DNA of 64,000 nucleotides, from NCBI GenBank assembly GCA_036435485.1, contig CM071594.1, positions 199,046,216 to 199,110,215 on the forward strand, read 5' to 3'. This DNA is from Saposhnikovia divaricata (taxonomy: Eukaryota > Streptophyta > Magnoliopsida > Apiales > Apiaceae). This document shows, piece after piece, positions 12,201 to 22,985 of this stretch; position 1 is the stretch's first letter, and the number at the start of each line of letters is the position of its first letter. Below the pieces are notes generated by a model. That model worked only from the letters and a program-made list of their open reading frames with translations, made no database searches and had not been told where the DNA came from. The position numbers and the translations under genes were made by a program.

Positions 12201-15200
12201 GAATAACCTCAATAAGGTTTATCTTCTTCGATTATTACGGAAAATATCTCAGAGTCATATTATTATTAATCTTATATCAAGAAAGGTTCTCAGACATCAT
12301 TCTTCTTGAGTCTATCTCCCTAAAAATAAGGGAACCTTACTTGGAAAATGATATTTATCTTGTCGACTTCCCGGTCATAAGGTATTCTCTTCACTCGCAA
12401 CTCGGGTGCTATGGACTTATTAAGTCGTTGTTCACCTTCTCATCTTTCGAGGGGTAAGATCTTTGGAACAAGTTGATATTCGTTACCAAGCAATAGCTTG
12501 GAAGTTATTGGTGAATTTTCCTTTCCAACTAGATACGACTACTTTGTAGAGTCTTATCAACAAGTATTATACTTGGGGAAAGGGGGACGAACGTTACATT
12601 CAGAATCATGAATTCTATTTGAACTAGGAGTCGTGTAAGAGGCCGAGTAGCGCCGGTCCATCCCCTTTGGCCCAACCGTTGGCCGGGGAGAGCTAGTAAG
12701 GCGGTATACAAGTAAAGCCGTCAGTTCTTCCTTCTACCGGTAGTAAATCTAATTTGAGCTGTACGATCTCGACTGATCATCAAGATTGGAACAGCGGGCG
12801 CGGTGAATACTCCATCATTGGTTCATCATCCAAACTTATTTATTTCTTGCAACATGATTACTGTTGGCAGAGCTGGAAAAGTGTTCATAACTGGAATTGC
12901 AATCTTTTCATGCAAGTTCCTCTTTTTAATGACAATGAGAATACCACGCTTACTTTTGATGTAGCAGATATTTCTACAAACAAATACTTTAAGTTACCTT
13001 GTAACTTCATCGTTCATATTATACTGGCATCATTTCCGTAAATGCATGGCATATGGTTTGAAAGATACTTTTGAACTGTTATATATTATCTTTCAGTTAT
13101 ATATTATTGTTGGTGGGCTATTGCTCACCCTTGCTTTATTATTATATCACAACAATAGCTAGACCAGATGACTCGCACAAGGCGCACTCGACGCGGGCGA
13201 GGACGATGAGACTACCAGAGCTGAAGAAGAAGCTATTGGTAGGATATATTTATTCTTTCAGTACCAAGTATATGGTCTAGTATGACTTATGTAAATGGAT
13301 GGCAAAGAGTATGTATTTATATTGAAATTCTTTTGGATTGTAAGAACTCATAATGTGATTAATAAAAATTTGATTGTTACTCTGATTTCATCTCTGGGAC
13401 TATAACGGGTGTGTTTTACATTGTTGTGTTGGGTCATAGAGATGTAATTTATTTTATGTTAAGGAAAGTTCAAGTGTTGTGGACAGAATTGGAAACCGTA
13501 ACGACCGGATCCCGGACCCCGGGTCTGGGGGTGTTACACTTGGCCTTGGGCGAGGAATTTCTCTTCAGCAGATGACAGCGAGGCATGCGCAGTAGTTAGA
13601 TCGCTTTGGAGCTTTGCGATCTCTTCGTCCTTTTTCTTCAGCTCCTCCTCGCTGGACTTCTGCAGTTCCTTGAGGGACTTTTCAAATTCGTTCCTCTCCC
13701 TGCGAGCGGTCTTCAAGTCAGTGCGAATCGCAGCAGTCTCATTAGAAAGTTGTTTTTTAAACTCAGCCTCCAGGGATCGCTTATCCTCCACCCTCTGGAA
13801 CTCAAGAACCTTGTTCTTTTTATCTAATTGGAAGAAGTTTTTTGTATGCGCAGCCTGACGGATAAATGCTTCAGCTAAACACTTGGTTAAAGCATTAGCA
13901 TTATCCTCAGGGGTGGCTTTCCACCAGTTGGATGCCTCAGCCTCTTCGGTATACCTGCTCCCCAGCGAAGAGATGCTGGGTCGCAGTGGCATTCACGATA
14001 CGGGAAGATGGCTGAGGAGGCCCATCAGGCTGCCCGTCCTTCTTGGCCCGCTTCAAGGGACTTGGTTCAGGAGAATTCTCATGCTGAGCCCCAGTAGGAT
14101 TTTGAGATGGAGGATCGTTTACTGGTTTGGGAGATGTTGGAGGAAGAACTTTTAAAGCAGGGACCGCTTTCGAGGTCACCCCCTTCTTGCCACTTTGAAG
14201 AAACGGGGGAGCTTGACCTCTTCCACTGCGAGCAGACATGTCTGTAGAAAAAGAAAGAGACAAGTTACAAAACTGTTCAAAAATCTGGCATAAAGTAAGA
14301 CAATTAAGATGCAAAATTAAAAGACAGTTATGCATATGGAGGGAAAAAGGAAATTCGATGCAATATGCAAAAAGTGAGGGGTCATATCGCTGTATAAGAG
14401 TACCCTCTACATCTATTATCGCGACATGAGAAGACGAGGCTTCTTCTCTTAATTTCCTTTTCTTCGAAGCCCGCCTCGCATTTGAAGGCCCCGCCTCAGG
14501 AGATGCACCTATTCCCTCCTTGAGGAATCCGCATTCTATTAAATTATTTAAGGAAAAGAGAGTCCTAATGTTCCTCTCTTCCTTAGTAGATTTGGTCAAC
14601 ACGTTGTCGGCACGACATTTTTCATCACCTCTCAAGACGGTGCGTACTGGACCAACTGCGATGTCAATGAAGTTGTTTTGAAAAATGTTAAAAGAGTAAG
14701 ACGAAGGGCTACAGCCTCGATAGCTTACCAGGAAGATAGTTAAAGCTTGTTTTAACTCGGGGAACCTCGTGGACGTAGAAGAAGGGCTCTTTCCACGAGC
14801 CCGCGTTGCTTATCCCACCAGGAAGGAGGCTTTTCTTGTTGAATTCTGGCCATACAGAAAAATAGATGTAGCCAAAGTCCTTGGCCCCACATTGCTTCAG
14901 CTGCAGGAAGTAGCCCATTGTCTTCGCATCCATGGGCGAATATCGAAGCTTGTGGTAGAGTATGTACAGGGCAATCATGGATCGATAGCCGTTGGTGCTA
15001 ATCTGGATGGGGGCTAGAAAATATGTCTCACAGACATCCTTGATGAATGGATGGAGAGGAGAAGAGACGCCTATCTTCATCAGGGGGACCGTTAGAACCA
15101 TCCTTGGTACCCTGCCTCCATTCTCTTCGTGATTGAAGCGATAGCATCGCATCTTCTTCTTAGGCAGAATGATCTTACCTTCAGGTCGGAATCTCTCGAC

Positions 15201-16394
15201 CCCCTCTATGATAGTCTTCACAATCAAAGTTGATGACATGTCGCGGCATGCAAGGATGCGAGGTTCGCCTGGCTTAATCTTCGAACCGGGCTCAATATCC
15301 TTGGGGTTAGGCCCACCAACATATATAACTCCCTCCAGCTCTGGTTGAGGGGTAGGGATGTAAGGGTTGGGCGAAGCCTCAGGAACATAGTCATAATCCT
15401 TGAAGTTTATGACTCTGGCCACTTCATCGAGGCCACCATCATCCGAGGAAGGCTCCTCATAGTCATCATCATCAGAGTTGGCTTCGTTGTCGGCACCTCC
15501 TTCAACATCATAGTAGGCCTCGCCTAATGAATCTATCGAAGAATCGCTTATATGGATGGGCAACATGGCTTGAGATGGGGGTATTCTAGCGAGAATTTCT
15601 GCTGCTTGAGAGCTAAATGCCTCTCCTTTCTTTGTCAACGTTTCAATATCATGTTAGATGTCGGTCATCCCGATGTGGGGCTCATTCTGGGCTGGAAGCA
15701 CATCTAAAGATTGGTCTCGTGAGCTCGCAGGACGTTTGTATCGCCACTTATCTAAAGGCACTTCTCTGGTATACTCTTCATTTGACCACTGCGAGTCGAA
15801 GTATAACTTAAATGAGCTCTCGCTAGTGCTCACTGCTCTTGCGATGTTAGCAGCTGCCGCTTCGCTTATTTGAACGTTGGGCATCGGGGAAGGTGTCCTT
15901 GAAGTGTCATCTTGCGACATCTGAAAAGAAGTGAAATGATTAAGTGTGTGCTCTTACAGAAAGCAAATGAAGGGAGAAAAGAATAAATAGACAGAAGGGC
16001 TCTATGTGTTTTCGCTTCGTTTGTAGGAAATAATGGAAGGTTCATATTCCTAAAGGAGGGATCGCATCTATATTCCTAAAGGAGGGATCACATTATTATT
16101 GTAACGAGGACGGGATTGCACATTTAAATAGATGATATGGGATCGCAGTTAAAATGGATCGCATCGCATACAATTAACGTTATCTAATCATTCAATTATG
16201 ATGAAGAACAGCAATTTAAATGCAACAGAGGAATGAAGACTTACTTTTTCTTGAAGAAGATTGAAGAAATCTGAAGAAAGTTGAGGTCGCTGGTATTAAA
16301 GCTTGAAAATTTCTTGCGTTTGATCCGGGAGCAAACTGGCAGCACTTTGGTAATGTGTTTGTGAAGATAAAGAAGGAAATGATTGTGACAGGAG

Positions 16395-16434
16395 TATATA
16401 TAGCCATCGGGAGAGAGAAAGACATGGACACGTG
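16395..16434 (-). promoter_or_regulatory. Putative promoter of the antisense gene: TATA box and G-box
   Basis: On the minus strand CTATATATAC (plus 16394-16403) is a near-consensus plant TATA box. A G-box core CACGTG lies 27 bp further upstream (16429-16434) within ACACGTGT. Downstream, an untranslated leader ends at a strong donor AAAAA/GTAAGT (GT at 16243-16244), and the matching acceptor TTTTCAG lies at 15921-15927 directly before the ATG. The arrangement is that of an ordinary gene promoter followed by a 5'-UTR intron of 324 bp. Transcription itself is inferred. Confidence 0.6.
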
Positions 16435-16608
16435 TCAAGATCTCAGCCGTTGAATACACATCTCGAGACGCAACAGCTGTCAAACCTCTTCAAATTCTTG
16501 GGGTCGCGACTACTCTAACGGTCATATTCATATCAATAGCGGGCCATGACCTCGCATTACGGCGTCACCTGGTTGATACAAGAGTCCACATCGCATCTCT
16601 AATGGCAA

Positions 16609-16627
16609 CATGGACTCGGGGGGTAGT
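16609..16627 (+). other. Polypurine tract of the Tat element
   Basis: GGACTCGGGGGGTAGT directly precedes the 3' LTR, in the position where plus-strand priming occurs. Confidence 0.7.
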
Positions 16628-16950
16628 TGTTATGCCCAAATCTGGCATGATAATTATCATGATTTAATTAGCTAAATTAACGGTTCATAATTGACAATGG
16701 GCCTAAAAGATGACAATTGGGCCACTAAAGTTCACCATTGGAATCAGCCTAGCACAACTACAGGGCCACCTCGCTCATGATCCGATCTAAGGGACCGCTT
16801 CGCTGATACTCCCTCCTTGGGATCGCTTCACGATACCAACACATCTGCTGGATCGCTATCTCTAATTCTTTACTGGAAGGCTCATGGCCAAACCCAAGGT
16901 CGCATGAGTGGTTGGACACAAGGGATCGCTTCGCATGGCCAGATCCCTCG

Positions 16951-17334
16951 TAGGGATGGCAACGGGTCGGATCGGATCGGGTTTTGCCAAATCCAAATCC
17001 AAATCCAAAGTTTTCGGATCGGATCGGGTCTGGATCCGGGTTTGAAAATCAAAATCCAAATCTTCGGGTTTTATCGGGTTTCGGATCGGATTCGGGTTTA
17101 AATCGGGTTTTTAATTAAAAATTCAAAAATTAAAATAATCACATTAAGCAAAATATAAAAGTAAAAATAAATTTAAAATTTAAAATATAAAATATTTTAG
17201 TTGTATAAAAATATAGGATATTATAAAAAAATTAAAAACTATAAAAAAATAAAGAATATATATTTATATAATTATATTAGAATTTTAATAAAAAAAATAA
17301 GATTGTGATTTGAATAAATAAATCAAAATTGTGG

Positions 17335-17429
<95 letters not shown>

Positions 17430-17868
17430 GTGTGTGTGTGTGTGTTGTTATATGTATATATATTATAATAACATATACACAAGACTTACATACCGAAAAA
17501 TTAAATAAAAATAATATCACATTATTTAAGATATCTCAAATATATATGTGGGTGATCATTTTGTTTATTTGTTTGATATGAATCTCAAATATATAAAATG
17601 ATATAATAAGTAATAATAAATATTAAATGTACGTATATATATATATATATATATATATATTCGGGTTTTTATCGGGTTTCGGGTTCGGATCGGGTTTGGA
17701 TCGGGTTTCGGGTTTCGGATCGGGTTACCTAAGATCTAGATCCAGATCCAAACTCTTTCGGGTCCAAAAATAAGATCCAAATCCAAAAAATCGGGTTCGG
17801 GTAGACCCAAACGGATCGGATCAGATCGGATCGGGTATCCACCGGGTCGGGTTTTTCTGCCATCCCTA
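16951..17868. mobile_element. Non-autonomous hAT element (918 bp) in the 3' LTR
   Basis: Termini are TAGGGATGGCAACGGG on the left and, reverse complemented on the right, TAGGGATGGCAGAAAA. The 8-bp duplication ATCCCTCG (16943-16950 and 17869-17876) is exact. About 150-200 bp at each end are filled with repeats of GGATCGG, CGGGTTT and CCAAATCC words, the subterminal repeats expected to bind hAT transposase. The centre is AT-rich with a long TA tract and no coding frame. The uninterrupted 5' LTR shows the empty site. Confidence 0.95.
17335..17446. repeat. (TA)n/(TG)n compound microsatellite
   Basis: About 90 bp of TA repeats followed by CTG and about 16 bp of TG. It lies inside the hAT element. 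A second (TA)n tract follows at about 17633-17660. Confidence 0.95.
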
Positions 17869-18296
17869 ATCCCTCGAGGTCGCATGCTTGGTCCTGATTG
17901 ATCTTCTATTGGCCAATTCTATCCGTTCGAGGCTATGGGCTTCCACAGCTGGGCCATGGATCACGGATAAGGTTGATGATTCATTGCCACGTCAGCCCTA
18001 AACGAATGGGCTTGGACTTTGGCTTATCTCCTAAAACCCTAGCCCGCCTAGGTAACTTGCTGCCCAAGAACTACGTACGGCTTGATCCCTATAAATAGGG
18101 TACGTAGGCACCTTAATACGGAGGAGAATCAGTTAAACCTGCAAACACCTATCAAGCTCAGCCACATCAAGCTTAACCACATCTAGACACCCAAACCCTA
18201 ATCTTTGTTCTTCTTTTACTAGCAAAATATCCGTATTTTGCTCCGATAATCCAGAAAACCTCCAAAATATTGTTATACAATATTCTCCCTATAACA

Positions 18297-18397
18297 AAAA
18301 CCATAACCAACCCAAATCGAAAAAAACCTAAACATTCGGTTTGGTCGAGTTGGTTTGATCGGGTTAACCGGTTTTCGAAAAATCGTGCTCATCCCTA
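18297..18397. mobile_element. Right end of the older hAT-type MITE that received the Tat element
   Basis: GGTTTGGTCGAGTTGGTTTG-type repeats end in CGTGCTCATCCCTA, matching the reverse of the widespread TAGGGATGAGC hAT terminus. The interrupted left part is in 1-568. Only one terminus is visible, so no target duplication could be confirmed. Confidence 0.55.
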
Positions 18398-20487
18398 AAA
18401 GTAATAGATATGCTAGCTAGCAGGCAGGCAGCAGCTAGCAGTTGCCTTACTTTTGTCTCTGATCAGATGAGGTATGATTGGATTAGTGGGCCAGAAAAGT
18501 GGCCTCTTTTGGGCTGGGCCCCATCACATGGCTATAATCTATGATCCACCATTTTGCCATCAAAATATGCAGAGTGATGCAAGTTCCCCAAGTGGGATAT
18601 CTAGTACTCCACTGGTAAACATCTAAATTCTACCGCTCCAAGTACGTAAAACTGGAAACTTGTAGCAACTTGAACCTGTATGCTGCAAATTACAGGCAAC
18701 AACTTAACATGTAATTACCAGTTAATTCACTATTTATTTTTTATTTATTTTATCAGGTAATTCACTATTTATTTACTTGATCAGTTCAAGCCATTTAGTA
18801 CACTATTGACTGGTATTAACACAAAAAAATTCAAATTTCAAATTAACAACTTATAACACTATTAAATTTGCAACAAATTATATCTCAGTATAAGTGCTTT
18901 CTTAACATTATTATTAATCCCCCGTCCCTCTCATTTATTTACAAATGATAAGAAAGAGTGTAAAGTAGTGGAGAAAAGGAAGAAAAATGAGTAAATTGTG
19001 GGATCAATTAATATTTTATGTAATAAAGTTAAGTTAGTGAAGAAAAGTAATATTTTATGTAATAAAGTAAGGTTAGTGGAGAAGAGAAAAGTAGTGCGTG
19101 TAGTTACTTTTATATTATACAATTTTACGGATTAAGTTTCTGCAAAGCATGGACTATCATATATTGTTATTATGAATTTATATATTAATTATTTAATTTA
19201 ATTGAAAATTTTAATTTTAATTTATTAAATTTTATTATTAATTTCCAATTTACATAGGTTCTATACTTAATTTCATGACATAAATAAATATCATTAGTTT
19301 CACGTTATTTTTAAATTATTGTTAAATATCTTAAGAATTCAATAGATATTTTTAAAAAATTATTTAGTATGACGTAAAAAACCTTGAAAAAAGAATCGTA
19401 GCAAGAAGTGTGTGCGGGGATGATTCTAATCAGGATATAATTGAAAATGTTTATATTTCTATAAAACATGTGGTTTTTTATTTTTAATAAATTATATATA
19501 ATTTAGCTGAATTTAAAATTTTTTAACACGTTTTTCTAATTTTTAAAAAATATATTTGTGTGCCTTATTGGTAAATTTTGTTGTTTATAATAAATAAATT
19601 AATATTTTTAATATAAATTTTTAAATTTGTTATTTTGAGGAAAGTGTTAACAATTTTTTTGGAAGGTTTAAACCAACCAACCAAATATAACGCTTACAAT
19701 AGTATAGTATTGATTTTTAACACGTTTTTCTAACTTTTTTAAAATATATTTTTGTGCCTTATTGGTAAATTTTGTAATTTATAATAAATAAATTAAGATT
19801 TTCAATTTAATTTTTAAACTTATTATTTTTACGAAGGTATTAACAATTTTTTTGAAAGGCGTTAACCAACAAACCAACTAACCAAATATACTTGTTTTGC
19901 TTATACTGTAATAGTATAGTATAGATTTCAACATAAGTCACATATTTATACTATTTATATTATATTATAATATAATAGGCCAAAATATTAAAAAATTTAG
20001 TTGGTACCTATAATTACCATTACATAATTATATATAAAAAATTTTCTAATACTTAACTAATTTCCTTTTTGAGATAAAACATGTTATCTTTTTTTAACTT
20101 TTTAATAACTTATCAATTTTTTTTCCAGGTAAACAAAATATCTTTTATATTTTATCTAAAATATGTTACATTTTTTTTAACTTTTTAATAACTAATCAAT
20201 TTTTTTCAGGTAAACACAATATCTTTTATATTTTATCTGACTATTTTTTTAAAAAAAAATCATCACGGACAATTATTTTCAACAAAATAATTATATTATA
20301 ATTATTATTAAAACGTTAACTATTCTGTTTTACCTAACTAAATTCTCAATTAAAACATGAATGAAAGATATAATATTTTTTGTGTGACAAATATGGTGGT
20401 AAATGGTAAAGGTCCATTTATTCAATTGATTCTTAATAATACCTAATATCTTGTGTGGTCCATTTATTTGATTAATTCTTAATAATA
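18398..20487. other. AT-rich intergenic DNA with old transposon remnants
   Basis: No gene seen. A Stowaway-like start (CCCCCGTCCCTCTCATTTA) occurs at about 18919, but no matching second end was found. A direct duplication of about 197 bp covers 19518-19714 and 19715-19928; both copies contain the words AACACGTTTTTCTAA and TGCCTTATTGGTAAATTTTG. Near 19970 the words AAAATATTAAAAAATTTAGTTGGTACCTA resemble the 5' part of the Helitron at 26966, so a decayed relative is likely here. Confidence 0.6.
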
Positions 20488-21756
20488 TTAGCTTATAACC
20501 TGTGCGATGCACGGATTTCTTTTGATATGTAATAAATTTTATTTTATGTTACAATTATATTTTTATATAATTATTATTTACAATATTTTATTTTAATTTT
20601 AACTTAAATTATTTAATAAAAATTAAATTAATGATATGCATGGTTTAAAACTTATATTCTAAAATTTTAAAATAAATATGTCGGTTGATGGAATTCGAAC
20701 CTTGAAATTTGAGTAAATTAATTTAATCATATGATATATCTAATCATTAGATTTAACGATTCTGTTTTTTTACTAAAAATCTAACGATCACCGTAGTATA
20801 CGGATTTCTATTATATTTTGTTAGTGATTAGAAGATATGGTGTGATATTTTTGGGTATAGATTAATTATTGCAAGACTATGTTTTAAATTAAAAGTTAAC
20901 GTTTTAAAATTAGGAAAAAATATTACTGATTGGAAGATGTAAATTTATAAAATTATAATAAAATTTTATTATGTAATAAATAAAATTTATTGATATGGTT
21001 TTTATTTTATTATGTTATAAATTTTATTTAATATTACAATAATGTTTTTATATAATCATTATTTTTAATGACTTTTTAATTTTAATTTAATATAATCTAA
21101 TATACTCATGTTTACGAATTATACTAATGTTTCCTTATTATAAAGAACGTATGTTTCCTTATTATAAATAACGTAGATGGATTTTTAATATATTTTATTA
21201 AATAATTAAAAAATATGGTGTGATAAGATTAGTTTTAAATAAAAAAGATAACGTGTTTTAATTCGAAAGGAAATATTAATGATTGGAAGATATGATACGA
21301 TTGATGTTTTTAGGTGTTTATAAAAGGTAATATTTTCAACTAAAAGTAATTGCGAAAAAGGCAATCGATTATTATCATTAATTATTTTATGTTATTATTT
21401 AGTTTAGGTGTTTTAATAGTATAGATACTGAATATATTTTTATTTTCAATGAAGAATTATACTAATGTTTCCTTATATAACAAAAAGGTAACATGTTTTA
21501 ATTCGAAGGAAAAATATTAATGATTGGAAGATATGATACGACTTGGAAGATATGATACGACTGATGTTTTTAGGTGTTTATAAAAGGTAATATCTTCAAC
21601 TAAAAGTAAATGTGAAAATATTATTTTAGGTATTTTAATAGCATAGAAATCGAATATAATTTTCTTTTTAATGAATGGTAAATAAGTAAATTCACTAATT
21701 ACCAAAAAATAGGTACCGAAACTTTTAATGTTTCGGCTTTTATATAATAGTATAGA
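20488..21756 (-). mobile_element. Non-autonomous Helitron, minus orientation
   Basis: Read on the minus strand it begins TCTATACTATTATATAAAAG at 21756 and ends in a small hairpin GTGCATCGCAC followed by AGGTTATAAGCTAA at 20488. The ends sit between A and T, the Helitron insertion signature. No coding capacity. Internal repeats near 21400 and 21630 echo the 5' terminus. The 5' end closely matches the plus-strand Helitron at 26966, so both belong to one family. Confidence 0.75.
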
Positions 21757-22985
21757 TCTATTAATATTTATATTAATATCTTGACCTTTATATTAGAATA
21801 ACTTTATTTACAAAATGATATTTTTTTGAAATTTTTGATGAAAATATAATAAAATTATGTAAATAATATTTATAGTTGAGCTAAACTAAATAAATAAACG
21901 ATCACAATTATTGGGCTTGGGACACTCTTTTGTTTTTGGCACAGTTGATGTCACAATTTTAGAAATTAAACGGCCTACATGAAGCTTAGAAAATAATATA
22001 TTATTTAAAAAATTATTTGAAGATTATTAAAGAAAAGATAGTTATGAATCAATCACTGCAAATTTAATTTTAATTTAAAAAATTTATTTATATTGTTAAA
22101 ATATCTTTATATCTGATACAAAAATATTGTGCAATAAATATGAGATATTATTATATATTATTTATCGTCTAAAATGGATTCTGTGGTTGATGTGTTTTTG
22201 AATTGTGCACTCCTAACAACTAAATTTAGTATCAAATACAATGATTTTAATATATTTAATTAAAATCCAACAATCTCCATATTTGTTTTGAATATTGAAT
22301 TATTCCATGCGAATAAATATTTTCTATATCTATATAAAAGCTATATTCAAATATCTTATTTGTAATGAAAATTTTACCATATATCTCACATTCAGATAAT
22401 CTAAATTTTTTATTTAAAGTAAAGAAGCAAAATCCAACAAACCCCGTATTTAGTTTGAATTTGTAGTAAATGAAAGAGCAGGGCTACTAATAGATTATCA
22501 TTATCTTGCAATAAAATAAAAAGGAAAGAAATAAAAGATTCCGGGTGTACGTATTCTTTGTATTCTTTTTGTACATCTTCTAGCCATCCGATTAACACAA
22601 TATTATATTCATAAGTTGACTATTTTATTTTTCTAATTCAAGCTCAAGCTAGTATTTTAAATATAGCCTGGCATGAAGCTTCTATTTGCATCACAAACTC
22701 ATCCTGGTGCTGGTATGGTAAAATAAAATTATGTTCATTACATTTATACAGTAATGTGTGTGTCCCCCCCCCCCTCCCCTCCTCCTATATTTATTTTTGA
22801 TTCATTACTTCTGCCACCAAACTACCTTGTACTCATTCACTAAATTTCTTAGATTCCAGCCTTCCTGGTTTCTTTGAAAAATAATAAAATTTAATTTCAA
22901 AGATTCATTTTTTATACTAAAAAGAAGAACTTTGCCTAAAAATTTGTCCATTCTTTGGTTTTACACAAATTTACAACCAAGAAAA
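21757..22985. promoter_or_regulatory. Upstream region of the CSLC gene
   Basis: AT-rich with no coding frame. A pyrimidine tract (C-rich, 22762-22784) is followed by CTATATTTATT at 22785-22795, the best TATA-like candidate, about 190 bp before the start codon. The limits of the promoter cannot be read from sequence. The Helitron ending at 21756 lies about 1.2 kb upstream of the start codon. Confidence 0.4.

Larger units (their letters stand above)
8220..13538 (+). mobile_element. Solo LTR of a second Ty3/gypsy (Tekay-like) family
   Basis: It starts TGTAATAACCC, ends GGGGTGTTACA, and is bounded by the 5-bp duplication CTTGG (8215-8219 and 13539-13543). No primer site, polypurine tract, second LTR copy or coding frame is visible inside. 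Recombination between two LTRs, leaving one, is the simplest reading. At 5.3 kb, or 4.75 kb without the nested MITE, it is very long but within the range of Tekay-type LTRs. Ends and scattered words (CTACCGGTAG, TGATCATC) resemble the 3.6-kb LTRs at 29571 and 51845, so it is probably a cousin of that family. Alternatively it could be a coding-less LTR derivative. Confidence 0.8.
8021..15920 (-). pseudogene. Intron-containing antisense gene of the Tat element, split by a solo LTR
   Basis: Product unknown; proteins of this type are annotated as putative gypsy-type transposon proteins in plant Tat elements. The ATG at 15918-15920 follows directly on a splice acceptor. Coding parts are 15920-14729, about 14655-14404, 14241-13544 and 8219-8021 (stop TTA at 8021-8023). 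Introns lie at about 14656-14728 and 14242-14403, with GTAAGC/CAG and GTACTC/ACAG ends. The protein has an acidic stretch (15440-15500), a conserved globular middle ending in YLPGKLSRL-like sequence, a Ser/Pro-rich basic linker and a coiled coil (13560-13860). Damage: TAA in frame near 15652, a one-base frameshift near 13945, TAG at 8120-8122, and the solo LTR at 8220-13538. Removing the LTR and one CTTGG brings the frame back into register, so the gene was intact across that point before insertion. Confidence 0.8.
569..18296 (+). mobile_element. Ty3/gypsy LTR retrotransposon, Tat lineage, with nested insertions
   Basis: Two LTRs (569-1296 and 16628-18296) begin TGTTATGCCC and end CCCTATAACA, and the whole is flanked by the 5-bp duplication AAAAC (564-568 and 18297-18301). 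Pol order is protease, reverse transcriptase, RNase H, a second RNase H, integrase. The doubled RNase H and a long region after pol with an opposite-strand gene are known traits of the Tat lineage. Nested in it are a solo LTR (8220-13538), a MITE within that (10764-11331) and a hAT element in the 3' LTR (16951-17868). By eye the LTRs differ at about fifteen positions in 728, roughly 2 percent, apart from the hAT insertion and a 15-bp indel. All coding parts carry frameshifts or stops, so this copy cannot move on its own. Confidence 0.95.
16628..18296 (+). repeat. 3' LTR of the Tat element, interrupted
   Basis: 1669 bp. Subtracting the 918-bp hAT element and one 8-bp duplication leaves 743 bp. 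The 15-bp excess over the 5' LTR is one extra segment near 18166-18180 that duplicates neighbouring CCACATC-AGCTT words. Confidence 0.95.

Noticed and set aside
17323..17520. Minus-strand frame of Ile-Tyr repeats
   Set aside because: It is simply the translation of a (TA)n microsatellite.
18914..19130. Complete Stowaway MITE
   Set aside because: Only one Stowaway-like end is visible; no matching inverted end or TA duplication was found.
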